From: Neonectria sp. B-13
Taxonomy: Eukaryota; Ascomycota; Sordariomycetes; Hypocreales; Nectriaceae
Assembly: GCA_002682825.1 (NCBI GenBank)
Contig: NOKP01000068.1
Coordinates: forward strand, 1-64,000
Length of the DNA stretch: 64,000 nt
Direction of reading: 5' to 3'
Position numbers and translations under genes: made by a program. The notes under the pieces are model-generated. The model saw only the letters and a list, made by a program, of their open reading frames with translations, made no database searches and was not told the DNA's origin. Numbering within the stretch: position 1 is the first letter of the stretch; each line of letters opens with the position of its first letter. Positions 24,501-35,229 of the stretch are shown piece by piece.

Positions 24501-25260
24501 TAAGAGCCTAACTAAGAAGGATTTAATCCGCTATAAGCCTTATCTTTATAGTGTTCTTTTAGACCCTAGGCTTAAAGTAATGCATTATAAAAATAATGGC
24601 GTATTAGCTTTCTATCGTACTATTGGTCAGGATATAGTTGACCTATTTAAAGTTGACTATTCAAGGGGTGTTTTAAAGTTATTATTCTTATTTTAAGCTT
24701 ATTATTTATTTACTAACTATCTAATAGGGTTAAGCAAGAAAGAGGAGATTTCCAGCAGCCTAATTTATCCTTTGATGAATTAGGTCCTGATACTAGCTTA
24801 GAAGATAAGCTATCTTCTAATTCAGGGTCTGAAGATGATTTTTATATAAGTGATATTCCTAAGGAAGAGGAATATCTTACTTATATTAAAGAGGCAGTCT
24901 TACCTAAAACGGTTAGTCTTATCCTATTTTCCTTTCACCTTAATTCTAATACTAATCTTAATTTAATAGACTGATATTCTGGAATATTGGAGAAATGCTG
25001 CAATTCGATTTCCCAATTTAGCTATATTAGCTAGACGCTATTTAGCTATTCCAGCCACTTCTGTAGCTATTGAAAGCATCTTTTTGATTAGTAATAATAT
25101 TATTACTAAATCGAGGAATAGGCTATTACCTAATACAGTTAGGCAGCTTATTTTGCTTAAAAGCTGGAATAGGTCTTTTGATAACTTAAAGAAGGATAAA
25201 GAAGAAGAAAATAAGAAGGAAATTGAAGAGGAGGCTGAGGAGGAATTTGAAGAAGAATAA
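21565..25260 (+). pseudogene. hAT transposase of copy 2, RIP-damaged and interrupted
   Basis: The exon order matches copy 1: ATG at 21565 with an acidic N-terminus (MDSYDELNPLSESDGE), BED-like finger after a GTAAGT intron, several small exons, and a hAT dimerisation exon ending near 25,260. A MITE at 22936-23616 interrupts the central coding region. In-frame TAA replaces CAA in exon 1. In the dimerisation exon the residue pair around AAIESTF appears as VAIESIF, a further coding change. It cannot encode an intact transposase. Confidence 0.85.
22936..23616. mobile_element. hAT MITE, family 1, inside the copy 2 transposase
   Basis: The perfect 8-bp duplication CATATAAT lies at 22928-22935 and 23617-23624. 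Its ends carry the same GGACTAACTAA arrays as the long hAT elements, so it is probably mobilised by them. It is 681 bp and has no coding capacity. Confidence 0.93.
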
Positions 25261-25636
25261 GGGTTTTCTTAGTATTATTTTCTTAGTTATTTTTAATTAG
25301 CTCTTCTTTTCCTTATTAAGAGTATTAATTATTAGCCTAGTAATTAGCTATTATAATTCTACTAGCTTATTCCTATTTACATTAACTTTAATCTTTTTAT
25401 AAGTTATTTATATACTTTTATTTAATTATCTATTTAATTAATTAATATTAAAAGTCTAAATTAATTCTTTATTTAGCTAATTTAAATATCTTTTTTTAAG
25501 TTAATAACTATGGTATAATTAAGCTAATTAATTATCTAGTTAATCTAATTACTTTACTTTAGATTACTAATTAAGTTATTTATCTAAAAACTAAATATTA
25601 GATATTTAAGTTAATTTATTATTTAAGTAATATAAT

Positions 25637-26075
25637 TAACGTACATGATAAGCATGTGAGCCAGAGAAGTATGTGAGCCACTGGAATTTACACCTTAAAT
25701 CGCATTTTTAAGGAAATTATAAAAAGTCCAAACTAAGCTTAAAATAGCTAAGATTTTCAATATAAGCTAACTGGGCTAAATTCTATACAGAAGATAATTC
25801 CTAAAAATTCTAACCCTTAAGAATGTAATGAAATAGAAAAATTGGTTTAAAATAGACCCACTTTTACGTTTTTTCCAAATTACTAAAGTCTTACTTGAGT
25901 AGAATTTTTAAGAACTTTTTACTTAATAGATTTTATACTAGTTTAATCATTTCTAAAGTTCTAGCTATTTTAGGCTTAGTTTGGATTTTTTATAATCTTT
26001 TTAAAAATGCGATTTAAGGTGTAAATTCCAGTGGCTCACATACTTCTCTGGCTCACATGCTTATCATGTACGTTA
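25637..26075. mobile_element. pogo-type foldback MITE (element F)
   Basis: The 435-bp element (25639-26073) is flanked by TA. Each end has two ATGTGAGCCA motifs at 17-bp spacing. The body begins TTTACACCTTAAATCGC and its complement closes the other end. Inserted in the 3' part of hAT copy 2. Confidence 0.92.
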
Positions 26076-26751
26076 TATTATTTTAAGTTATTAATTAAGT
26101 TATGTATCTAAATAATAACTATAATATATCTAAATTAATTAATTAGCTAGCCAATCTATTTATCTTATTTTAAGTTACTAATTAAGTTATCTATCTAAAT
26201 AAGAAATATTAGATATTTAAGTTATTTAACTATTCTAATTATCTTAATTTAAGTTAAAAATTAAATTACTTATATAAATAATAAATATATAGCTTAATAA
26301 TTTAATTAGCTATAATAATTACCTTATTTAATTATTTTAATTAGTGAAGCTATATATTAAAGGTTATAATATTCTATTATTAGAATTAGTCCAAAATGGA
26401 CTAATTGGACTAAAAAAACTAGTTTTAGTCCAAGGGTGGATTAACTAACTAATTTCACAACCCTGGTTCTGGGCATAGCATCTTACTGTATTACCTGCTG
26501 TATATTATCTACTGTATTGTTTTGATTTATTAGATCATATTGAATAAGGCTAAAAATAAAAAGAATAATATATAAGATAGTATTATTAAAGTCTAAAATC
26601 TACATCCTTTAATAGTTAAATAAAACGTTTAATAAATAATACAAAGTAAAAACGATCTATTTATAAAATAGAGAGAAGATAACTCTAGATAAAAGAAGAG
26701 ATATAATTAATTAAATAGATATTATATAAGAGAATGGACCTATAAGGCCAA

Positions 26752-26935
26752 CCTCCCCGAGTAAAGCCACTATAGCTATAGTAGCTAGGGTATAGCCCTA
26801 TGCAGATTACTTAGAGTCCTCAGCGAGCAATCTCTAACTGCTTCCGAAGTTAAAGTCTTATAATATACCAATACCTACCCTTCAAGCCTAATATCTCACC
26901 CTAGTCAAACCAACCCTTATATATTAGTAAATAGA
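26752..26935. repeat. degenerate dispersed repeat, partner of 3341-3560
   Basis: It shares ordered blocks with 3341-3560, including CGAGCA, ACTGCT, AAGTTAAAG, TTATAATA and ACCCTTATATA. See that entry. The rest of 26474-27144 is AT-rich with no gene. Confidence 0.35.
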
Positions 26936-27144
26936 TAATAGCTAAATAGTTATAGTTAAAAACGGTTAGTATAATTAAAAGAAAGTATTATAAAATATAT
27001 AGTAAGACTAGTTATAATATAAAAATATATTTGATCATTATTAAGATATTTAAGAAAGAGAGAGTATAGTAATGAGCTTTAATTAATTAGATATTTTATT
27101 ATATTTTTATTCTACATTATCTCTTAAGAGTCTTGATTTTCCGT

Positions 27145-27562
27145 TAACTTACTTATATTACTAACTAGTCGGTCACTTAGATTTACACCTTAAATCGTGA
27201 TTTTCAAAAAGCTATTAACGATCCAAACTAACCCTAAAATAGCTATAACTTTCAAAATGAGCTAATTAGATTAATATATAAATAGAAAGTAATTCTCAGA
27301 AATTCTAACCCCTAGGAACCTAGGTAGATACGAAAAGTGGGTCTAACAAATACCCACTTTTCATATCTACCTAGGTTCTAGTTATCCAGGATTTTAAGGG
27401 ATTTTCTTCTAGATAGGACCTAAGCTAATTAGCTCATTTTGAAAGTTATAGCTATTTTAGGGTTAGTTTGGATTTTTAATAGCTTTTTGAAAATCGCGAT
27501 TTAAGGTGTAAATCTAAGTGCGGCGCTCGCTTGTTTGCCGCGCTCGCTTCTCATGTACGTTA
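27145..27562. mobile_element. pogo-type foldback MITE with decayed left end (element G)
   Basis: The right end is intact: GCGGCGCTCGCTT and CCGCGCTCGCTT motifs 17 bp apart, then TACGT and TA at 27561-27562. The left end is diverged (TAACTTACTTATATTA), so its boundary near 27147 is approximate. The body is the B/F/M type with GATTTACACCTTAAATCGTG. Confidence 0.8.
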
Positions 27563-27581
27563 TAATTTTATTACTTAATAG

Positions 27582-27956
27582 CAGGGTTGGGAAATTAGTC
27601 CATTGGAAAGTTTTACTAGTACAAATTGAAACCTTTATTAAAAGTCAGTCTTTAGCTCTAAAATTGGGATATCTGAGATTCTAATAGCTTAGCTATCCAA
27701 GTATCTTAAATTGAAACTTTAATTACCTAAGCTATTTTTCCTAGCTAGGAAACCTTATTAGTCCACAATTAGTCCATTTTCTCAGTGGACTAATACTAAA
27801 AGTGGACTAATCCGGACTTTCTCGCTTAACTAAGCAGCTAAAAATAGATAGCTTATATGGTCTAATTTCCTCTTTTTTAGAGTAAGAACCCGATTTTTAA
27901 TAAGGGTTTAAAGATGGACTAGAAAAAGTACTGGACTAACTAATTTCACAACCCTG
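27582..27956. mobile_element. hAT MITE, family 6 (related to family 5)
   Basis: It begins CAGGGTTGGGAAATTAGTCC and ends ACTAATTTCACAACCCTG. The perfect 8-bp duplication CTTAATAG lies at 27574-27581 and 27957-27964. Internal sequence resembles family 5 except that GTAC words are replaced by GTCC words. Confidence 0.9.
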
Positions 27957-27959
27957 CTT

Positions 27960-28050
27960 AATAGTATTTAGTTAGTATTTACACTCATTAACTTTTTAGT
28001 ATTTTAGTATTCTAGAATACTAATTTATAATAAGATTAAATTAATGAAAT
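27960..28050. repeat. fragment of a family-3 hAT MITE
   Basis: TAGTATTTAGTTAGTATT words occur without a terminus. It is probably the relic into which the 27582-27956 MITE inserted or beside which it lies. Confidence 0.4.
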
Positions 28051-28239
28051 TATCATTAAACAAAGCAATGAATTATGTTATATAAAATAGATCATTAACA
28101 TAAGATTAAGATATTACTTTAAGATTTAAATCTTAATTACTATAAGCTATTTATCAACTTATAACACTTATTTACTTAGAATAGGCCTTTTAATAATTAA
28201 TACTTTACTATCTAAAAGTAAAAAAGGCTATGTATTTTA

Positions 28240-28455
28240 CTAGATAAGATAGGTAACTAAGATAAGACCTTAGGTTAGCTATAAGGAATAAAATATTAAA
28301 GGCTTTATAAAACATTTAATAAGACGTATTAAATAGAAGATACGAAATAGGAAATAGGAAATATAACTAAAAGAAAACACTAATCTAACTCAATTTTCTC
28401 TTCAACTTCTTAATGCGGCGCATACTTGGATGCGACGCATGCTTATCATATACGT
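28240..28455 (-). mobile_element. hAT 3' remnant joined to the right end of a pogo MITE (element H)
   Basis: Read on the minus strand, 28240-28411 matches the last codons and 3' region of the hAT remnant at 32010-32240 (AAGTTGAAGAGAAAATTGAG, then AGTGTTTTCTTTTAGTTAT). It ends where a solo pogo right terminus starts: two GCATGCGTCGC/GTATGCGCCGC motifs at 17-bp spacing and ACGT at 28455. Neither element is complete. Confidence 0.65.
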
Positions 28456-28457
28456 TA

Positions 28458-29066
28458 TTTCGATTTTTTGAAACTAATATCTAATTATTTTAATTATATA
28501 TTGTAGCTTAAGAAAGGTTATTCAATTATTATTATATAGCTTTACTATTATCTTCTAAATAGTAATGAAGAGACTATTTGTTATTCTTAATATATAACAA
28601 GATATATTCTTATTCTTTTTACATATTACGTAATATATTATTATAAATATCCTTCTATATTCTTTATTATAATTTTAACGAAGATTTATATCTCTTAATA
28701 TAGTTTTAAAAGGCTCATATTAAAAGATCTATTAAAACTTCTGTGTATTTAAGATTAAAAATCAAATATATAATTATATACTTAAAAAAGTATAATATAT
28801 ATTATAAATAGATCAAAATGAAAACTTTAAAAATATAATATTAAAATACATCTTTTTATAGAGTTTTAACTACTATGTATAATTAGTTAATAGATAAAAG
28901 GCTATTTATATATAATAAAGTCTGGTCTATATAGATTATACTAATTAATAAAAGAGATATAGAGTTAAGATATATATTGGATTTAATAAGGTTATTATTA
29001 GTTTTTATAAGAAGATTTAATAAGTTAATAAAACGTATAATAGTATTTACTCTAGCTCTAGTTCTA
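28458..29066. other. AT-rich RIP-like DNA
   Basis: No gene or bounded element is visible. Confidence 0.55.
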
Positions 29067-29074
29067 GTCTTAAT

Positions 29075-29600
29075 CAGGGTTGTGAAATTAGTTAGTCCAG
29101 GCCTGGACTAATTCTATTTAAAGTGGGGTTATTCTAGATAATAAAGCTAGTTATTTAATTATTAGATAAATATATCTAGCTTACTTATTAAATTTAGTTT
29201 AAGTAAATATTAGATCTATACATATAGCTATTTTTAATAATTAAATATAAGCTATTTAAAAGTATAGATAACTTTAAAAGGCTAAATATTTACTAAGAAT
29301 AATTATATAGGAATTATATTTATATCTAGATATAGGTCTTAAAATAAGCTATATTTTAATAGCTATTTTATAGCTTATTTAAACTTTTAAGTTCTATAAC
29401 TAGTCCAGGCCTGGACTAAAACTAGGACTAGCTTTTAGTTAGTTAGTCCAGGCCTGGACTAGGACTAGGACTAGTTTCTAATTAGTTAGTCCACCTATAG
29501 ACTAAAACTAGTTTAAATGGACTAAAAACTAACTAAAAACTAACTAATTTAAACTAGTCTTTAGTTAGTCCAAAATGGACTAACTAATTTCACAACCCTG
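29075..29600. mobile_element. hAT MITE, family 1, with mismatched flanks
   Basis: The ends are intact (CAGGGTTGTGAAATTAGT and its complement) and arrays are of the GGACTA type. It is an inverted relative of 22936-23616. The 8-bp flanks GTCTTAAT and GGTGTAGG differ. The pogo MITE on its right lacks its left half, so material was probably lost by recombination here. Confidence 0.85.
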
Positions 29601-29639
29601 GGTGTAGGTCTATTAAATATATTATAATAAGTCCGAGTT

Positions 29640-29917
29640 TTTCTAGACTATTAGAAAATTTCCTTATGGAGTTATTTAGAAAACCTTCATTCACACTGTT
29701 GTTTTTCTTATGTTAATTTTTAAAAAGTCATATAAATTAAGAAAAAGCCTAAAAAGACCACCATTCTATGACCTTCTTATTTAAACATCTAAAACTAATT
29801 CCCTAAAATTCCTAGAGCTATATAGCCCGTTTTAGAAAACTGCAAATCGCGGCTTTTAGCTGTACAGTATAAGTGGTCCACTCGCTTGTCTGATCCACTC
29901 GCTTATCATATACGTTA
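29640..29917. mobile_element. right half of a pogo-type MITE (element I)
   Basis: The right end has GTGGTCCACTCGCTT and TGATCCACTCGCTT motifs 17 bp apart, then ATACGT and TA at 29916-29917. The body matches the left half of element C in inverse orientation (CACTGTTGTTTTTC, then TTTTAGCTGTACAGTATA). The motif core GAGTGGATCA resembles that of the autonomous element K. Confidence 0.75.
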
Positions 29918-30835
29918 TACGTTATTAATATCCTTTATTATATTAGTAATAATAATCAAATTATATAAAAGTTAGTTAAGTTTATGATAATAAGAAAAGA
30001 TTTAACTATATTCTAGAATAAGCTTACAAACACTCTTATTAATAATATAAGCCTAAAACTATGTCTTTATTAATTTCTATAAATATACTAATTTAGAGAT
30101 AGTTAAAGTTAATTAAGTTCTAGTAACTTAATATATCTAGAATATAATACTTAATAAAATAGCTATGTATAATATTATATGTTAAGCCATATTATAAGTT
30201 ATATTAGCTTGGTTGAATAATAAAGATATTAATATAACTATTAATAATCTTATTAGTTAGTACTTTTTATACTAACCAAATACTAATTTAAATTAGCTAG
30301 TATAGTACTAACTAAATTCTAAAGGTTTTAGTATTAGTATAAGGTAGTACGAACTAATTTAAATTAGTATTTAGTTAGCATTTGGCATTTTAAATTAGTG
30401 TTGGTATTAGTATAAAATAGTACTAATTAAATACCAATTAATTAATATTTAGTCTTAAATTAGTGTTAAGATTAATTTAAGACTTCAAACTTACGTAATT
30501 TATAGATTCTAAATTAATAGTAATTATAATGAATACATAATGTCTTTAAGTTATATAGTATTTATTAAATTTACTAAAGTCTTAATTATAACCTACGGTC
30601 AAAAAATAGTGTTATTAATAAATGAGACTTTATAAAAATAAATTATTTATTAACGTAAAATAATAAGAAAGACTATTTAATAGAACTTTCTAGAAAGTGA
30701 ATTATTAATTAAAATAATGTAAATAAGATAATTAATAAATCGAATCTTCTAGAAAGTTAATTATTTATTTAAGTAGATTAGTATTAACAAATACCAATTT
30801 TAGTAAATAGAAGCTTTTAGAATGTAAATATAACT
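29918..30835. other. AT-rich DNA with a family-3/4 hAT MITE fragment
   Basis: At about 30,255-30,480 there are many TAGTACTAACTAA and TTAGTATTTAGTTAG words but no CAGGG terminus. The rest is AT-rich with no gene. Confidence 0.5.
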
Positions 30836-32061
30836 AGCTTTAAGCCCTATCTTTATAGTATTACTTTAGAGTTTTAGACCCTAGGTTTAAATTAATGCAC
30901 TTTAAAAAAGACCGCATATTAGCTTTTTATCCCTCTATTAGTCAGGATATAAGTAGCCTATCTAAGGCTGATTATCAAAGGTAAGTTATTTAACCTATTT
31001 CTAATTTTACTACCCAATTTATCATTCGATGAATTAGGTCAGGAGCCTTTTTTGGAAGATAAATTATCTTCTAATGAAGGGTCTGAGACTGAGTTTTATA
31101 TAAGTAATCTTCCTAAGGAAGGGGAATATATTACTTATATAAATGAGGCAGTCTTACATAAAAAGGTTAGTATTTCCTATTCTAATTCTTATCAACTTTA
31201 AAGCTAACCTTAATTTATAGACCAATATACTAGAATATTGGAGAAATAATTCAATTCGATTTCCTAATCTAGCTATATTAGCTCGACGGTATCCAGGTTC
31301 ATGAAATTAGTTAGTATGTACTAATTCAAATTAGTAATTAGTGAGTACACGGCTTTACTAATACTAACTAATTTACTAGTACTTTAGTTAGTTTAGTATA
31401 TTAAAATACTAAAAATACAAAACTTTAAATTATACTTCATTACTTTAAACGCTAATAAGATAAAGCTTATTTATTATGCTACATAGTTTAGTATATAACT
31501 TAGTCTTTAAGATATTTTATATAATTAAAAATAGTGTATTTAAGATCAGTAAAATGGTATTATAATTAAAATTATAATAAGTAGAATTATAAATAAAATC
31601 TATATATAGCTAGATGTATTTTAAATTATGCTCTATTTATAAAGCTTTTTCCTAGTTTAATGTATATACTTATATTTATTCTTTTAGTATTTTTTAATAC
31701 TAAAGTACTAACTAATTAGTATGTAGTTAGTACAGCCTTGTACTAATACCAATACTGATTCTTTTTAGCTTATACTAACTAATTGAAACTAGTATTTAGT
31801 TGGTATAAAAAGTACTAACTAATTTCACAACTCTGACGGTATCTAGCTATTCAAGCTACATCAGCTGCTATTGAAAGCACCTTTTCTATTTGTAAGAATA
31901 TTATTATTAAGTCAAGAAATAGGCTTTTACCTAATACGGTAAAGCAGCTGATTTAACTAAACAGCTGGAATAAGAGCTATAATGACCTGAAAAAGGAAGA
32001 GGAAGAGGGAAATAGGGAAGAAATTGAGGAGGAAGTTGAAGAGGAAATTGAGTCAGATTAG
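30836..32061 (+). pseudogene. hAT transposase remnant, 3' exons only
   Basis: Only the 3' exons of the hAT transposase remain. They correspond to copy 1 from about 14,900 to 15,627, ending with a TAG at 32059-32061. The dimerisation exon is split by a MITE at 31294-31835 exactly between LAILAR and the following YLAIQATSAAIEST. A stop replaces a residue in the block after KQL. No 5' exons or 5' terminus are visible. Confidence 0.8.
31294..31835. mobile_element. hAT MITE, family 3, in the hAT remnant
   Basis: The left terminus has mutated to CAGGTTCATGAAATTAGT and the right to CACAACTCTG. The 8-bp duplication ACGGTATC is still perfect (31286-31293 and 31836-31843). Both terminal changes include G to A or C to T transitions, as RIP would cause. 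Confidence 0.88.
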
Positions 32062-32243
32062 TGTTTTTTTTAGTTATGATTCCTATTTCCTATTTCCTGT
32101 TTAATTATGTCTTATTAAACGTTCTATAAAGCCTTTTCTATTTTATTTCTTATAGCTAATCTAAGGTCTTATCTTATTTTCATTATGTATCTTCATTAAC
32201 AGTTAAGCTAATATATCATGTTCCTCATTTAATAAAAGTTAGG

Positions 32244-32621
32244 TAACGTACATGATAAGCTTGCGTGACAAAAGTCTCAGCCTTTAAGATAGAAATCGCC
32301 ATAAAAACACAACAAATCATTTGATCAATTGAAACTACTCACTATACTCTTCCCCAGATGTCTCAATCACTACCTGACATGTTCTTGAACTATGACCAGT
32401 CTTACCACATACACCACAGTGCCGAACCCCTGGTCGCGCTGACCTTCCTTGACCACCAGCTTTCGACGATTTAGCCACTACCTGCGCATCAACATCCATC
32501 TGATCAATTGCTTGCCTTCCTTCCTCTACTGTCATTACCCCTCTTTTCTGCAGGCGGGTCCTTTTTGCCCTGCGGCGGCGGCTTAGTATCTCATTCGCCT
32601 GTCGAAGGTCTTGGATCTCAG
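32244..32621 (-). mobile_element. half of a Fot1/pogo transposon (element J)
   Basis: It starts TA/ACGTACATGATAAGCTTGCGT at 32244. It carries, on the minus strand, the 3' end of a transposase nearly identical to element L: basic linker, then a CCHC knuckle (CGVCGKTGHSSRTC) ending in GEEYSE (coding part 32335-32535 and further upstream to 32621). It is cut at 32621 by the terminus of hAT copy 4, and the other half is not next to the far end of that hAT. Its terminus has one 14-bp motif instead of two, a 17-bp deletion relative to L. Confidence 0.88.
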
Positions 32622-32906
32622 CAGGGTTGTGAAATTAGTTAGTCCGGACTAACTAAAAACTAATTTAACTAGTCTTTAGTTAGCCCGGACTAATTAAAAC
32701 TAGTCCTTAGTTAATCCACCCTTGGACTAAAACTAGGACTAGTTTTAACTAGTCCGGACTAACTAAAGACTAGCTTTTAGTTAGTTAGTCCACTCTTGGA
32801 CTAAAACTAATTCTTTTAGTCCATTAGTCCAAAATGGACTAATTCTAATAATAGGATATTATAACCTTCAATAAATTGTTTAATTAGTTGAAGTAATTAA
32901 ATAAGC

Positions 32907-34770
32907 TAACGTACATCATCAGTGAGTGGATCAAATCAGTGAGCGGATCAAAAATCCCTCAATCTCTCTTCTTTTCATTCAATCACATATTTCTCAACCA
33001 CTAAACATGCCACAATCAAATAAAGAGGCAAATATCCTTCTTGCTCTTCAGGCCCTTCAAAATGACCCAAACTTAGCTCTCCGTCGCGCTGCAAAGATCT
33101 ACGAAGCGCCATACAGTTCGCTATGGCGCCGATACCACGGCATTCCTGCTCGATGTGATATTGTTCCGAAATCACGCAAACTATCCGATCTAGAGGAACA
33201 GATTGTCATTCAGTTCATTCTCGATCTAGATTCGCGAGGGTTTCCCCCGCGATTGCGTGGTGTTGAAGAAATGGCTAATCGACTGCTTGCTGACCGCGGC
33301 GCGTCACTTGTTGGCAAGTGCTGGGCTTCTAGATTTGTTAAGCGACAACCAGAGCTTAAGACGCGTTTTTGTCGTAAATATGACTATCAGAGGGCCAAAT
33401 GCGAAGATCCAACCATTATTCGCAATTGGTTCAGGCTCGTAGAGAACACAATCGCCAAGTATGGTATCACCCTCGCCGATATCTACAACTTTGATGAGAC
33501 TGGCTTTATGATGGGTCTCATTGCAAACGGAATGGTTGTTACAGGCGCAGAAAGGCGTGGAAACCCGAAATTGGCCCAGCCTGGAAATCGAGAATGGGTT
33601 ACAGTCATCCAGGCGATCAATGCCGAAGGCTGGGCGATCGCGCCGTTCATCGTGGTTGCGGGCCAATATCACCTCGCCAGCTGGTATCAAGAAAGCAACA
33701 TGCCGGGCGATTGGGCTATTGCGACAACTCAAAATGGCTGGACCGATAATGAGACAGGCCTTGAGTGGCTTAAGCACTTTGATGAGCACACAAAGGCCCG
33801 ATCAAATGGTCGATATCGCCTTCTGATCCTCGATGGGCATGAAAGCCACCACTCGGCCGACTTCGAGGCATATTGCGAGGAAAACAACATTATCACGCTT
33901 TGTATGCCGCCTCATTCGTCGCACCTGCTCCAGCCTCTTGACGTCGGGTGCTTTGGGCCGCTCAAGAAGGCCTACGGTCGGCAAATAGAGCATCTGATTA
34001 GATGCTCTATAACCCACGTTTCAAAGACTGACTTCTTCTCTGCCTTTCGCGCTGCATTTCAAGCCTCAATAACAAAAGCAAATATCCAGGGAGGCTTTAG
34101 AGGGGCTGGACTTGTTCCTCTAGACCCAGAAAGTGTCATTACAAAGCTTGATGTGCAGCTACGGACTCCAACACCGGTTGAGGAGGAGGTCAACCTCCCT
34201 GACCCTTGGGTCTCAAAGACGCCAAAGACCGTCCTTGAGGCCACTTCTCAGTCTGAATACCTTGAAAGACGAATCAGACGGCATCAGAGCAGCTCTCCAG
34301 CATCAATTCTTGAGGCGCTCAAGTCACTTTCTAAAGGAACAAAGGGAATAATGCATGAGGTGGCACTATTAAGGTCTGAGGTTGAGGTCCTTCGACAGTC
34401 AAATGAAGCCCTTAGCAAGCGGCGCAGAGCAAAAAGAAGGCGGCTACAGAATAGAGGGAAGATGACAGTAGATGAGGGTAGGGAAGCAATTGATCAGATG
34501 GGTGTTGATGCGCAAGTAGCGGCCGAATCGTCGAGAAGTGGTGGTCAAGGAGGGTCGGCAGGAGTGAAGGAAAGGCGTTGTGGAACATGCGGCAAGACAG
34601 GTCATAATACAAGGACATGTCAGATAGTTGTCGCGATGTCTGGGGAAGAGTATAGAGATTAATTTTAATTGATTAAATAGTCTGTTGTGTTTTTATTATA
34701 TGTTCGGAAGCAAGGGTTGAGATTTTTGATCCGCTCACTGATTTGATCCACTCACTGATGATGTACGTTA
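32907..34770 (+). mobile_element. Fot1/pogo-type DNA transposon, complete (element K)
   Basis: The 1,860-bp element (32909-34768) is flanked by TA. Each end has ACGTACATCA followed by two TCAGTGAGTGGATCA/TCAGTGAGCGGATCA motifs at 17-bp spacing. The interior is GC-balanced with an intact transposase. It sits in the RIP-like 3' region of hAT copy 4. Confidence 0.93.
33007..34662 (+). CDS. Fot1/pogo transposase (DDE_1 superfamily), intact
   Basis: The protein is 551 residues from the ATG at 33007. An in-frame ATG exists at 32926, but it lies inside the terminal repeat and the 33007 start aligns with elements A and L. Residues 1-50 hold the psq helix-turn-helix (RRAAKIYEAPYSSLWRRYHG, 26-45), residues 55-130 the CENP-B-type domain. 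D163 (NFDETGF), D276 (LILDGHESHH) and D312 (LQPLDVGCFGPLK) give a DD35D triad at the same positions as element A. A coiled-coil-like region (about 455-490) and a basic patch precede the CCHC knuckle CGTCGKTGHNTRTC from C525. There are no disruptions, so it may be active. Confidence 0.93.
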   Translation: MPQSNKEANILLALQALQNDPNLALRRAAKIYEAPYSSLWRRYHGIPARCDIVPKSRKLSDLEEQIVIQFILDLDSRGFPPRLRGVEEMANRLLADRGASLVGKCWASRFVKRQPELKTRFCRKYDYQRAKCEDPTIIRNWFRLVENTIAKYGITLADIYNFDETGFMMGLIANGMVVTGAERRGNPKLAQPGNREWVTVIQAINAEGWAIAPFIVVAGQYHLASWYQESNMPGDWAIATTQNGWTDNETGLEWLKHFDEHTKARSNGRYRLLILDGHESHHSADFEAYCEENNIITLCMPPHSSHLLQPLDVGCFGPLKKAYGRQIEHLIRCSITHVSKTDFFSAFRAAFQASITKANIQGGFRGAGLVPLDPESVITKLDVQLRTPTPVEEEVNLPDPWVSKTPKTVLEATSQSEYLERRIRRHQSSSPASILEALKSLSKGTKGIMHEVALLRSEVEVLRQSNEALSKRRRAKRRRLQNRGKMTVDEGREAIDQMGVDAQVAAESSRSGGQGGSAGVKERRCGTCGKTGHNTRTCQIVVAMSGEEYRD

Positions 34771-35229
34771 ATTATCTTAGCTAATTAAATAATTAAGCTA
34801 TATATTTAAGGTTTATTATTTATATAAGTAATTTAATTATTAACTTAACATAAGGTAATTAGATTAACTAAATACATAACAACTTTAATATCTAATATTA
34901 ATTATTTAAATAGATAACTTAATTACTAACCTAAAATCAGATATTTAGCTAAATAGGTAAATAATCTCTATATTTAGGAATTAAGATCTATTATTTAAAT
35001 AGAAAAATATTTAATTACTGACTTTAATTAATTAAAATAGATAACTTATTTAAATTATACAAAAAGCTAATAAAGATATTAAAGCTAATATAAAGAGGAA
35101 AAGAGGTAGTATAATTATATAATCTATAAGACTTATAATACTTAATTATTAGGTGAATAAATTAATAACCTAATTAAAGAAAAGAAGAACTAATTAAAGA
35201 AAAACCAGGAAAAATATACTAAGAAAGCC

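Larger units (their letters stand above)
20118..26465 (+). mobile_element. hAT transposon copy 2, family 1, with three nested insertions
   Basis: Its ends are CAGGGTTGTGAAATTAGT and ACTAATTTCACAACCCTG. A perfect 8-bp duplication GTTCTGGG lies at 20110-20117 and 26466-26473. It contains an 8-bp minisatellite near its 5' end and nested elements at 21053-21471, 22936-23616 and 25639-26073. Without them it approximates copy 1 in organisation. Confidence 0.93.

Noticed and set aside
32926..33006. Earlier in-frame ATG for the element K transposase
   Set aside because: It lies in the terminal inverted repeat; the ATG at 33007 aligns with starts in elements A and L.
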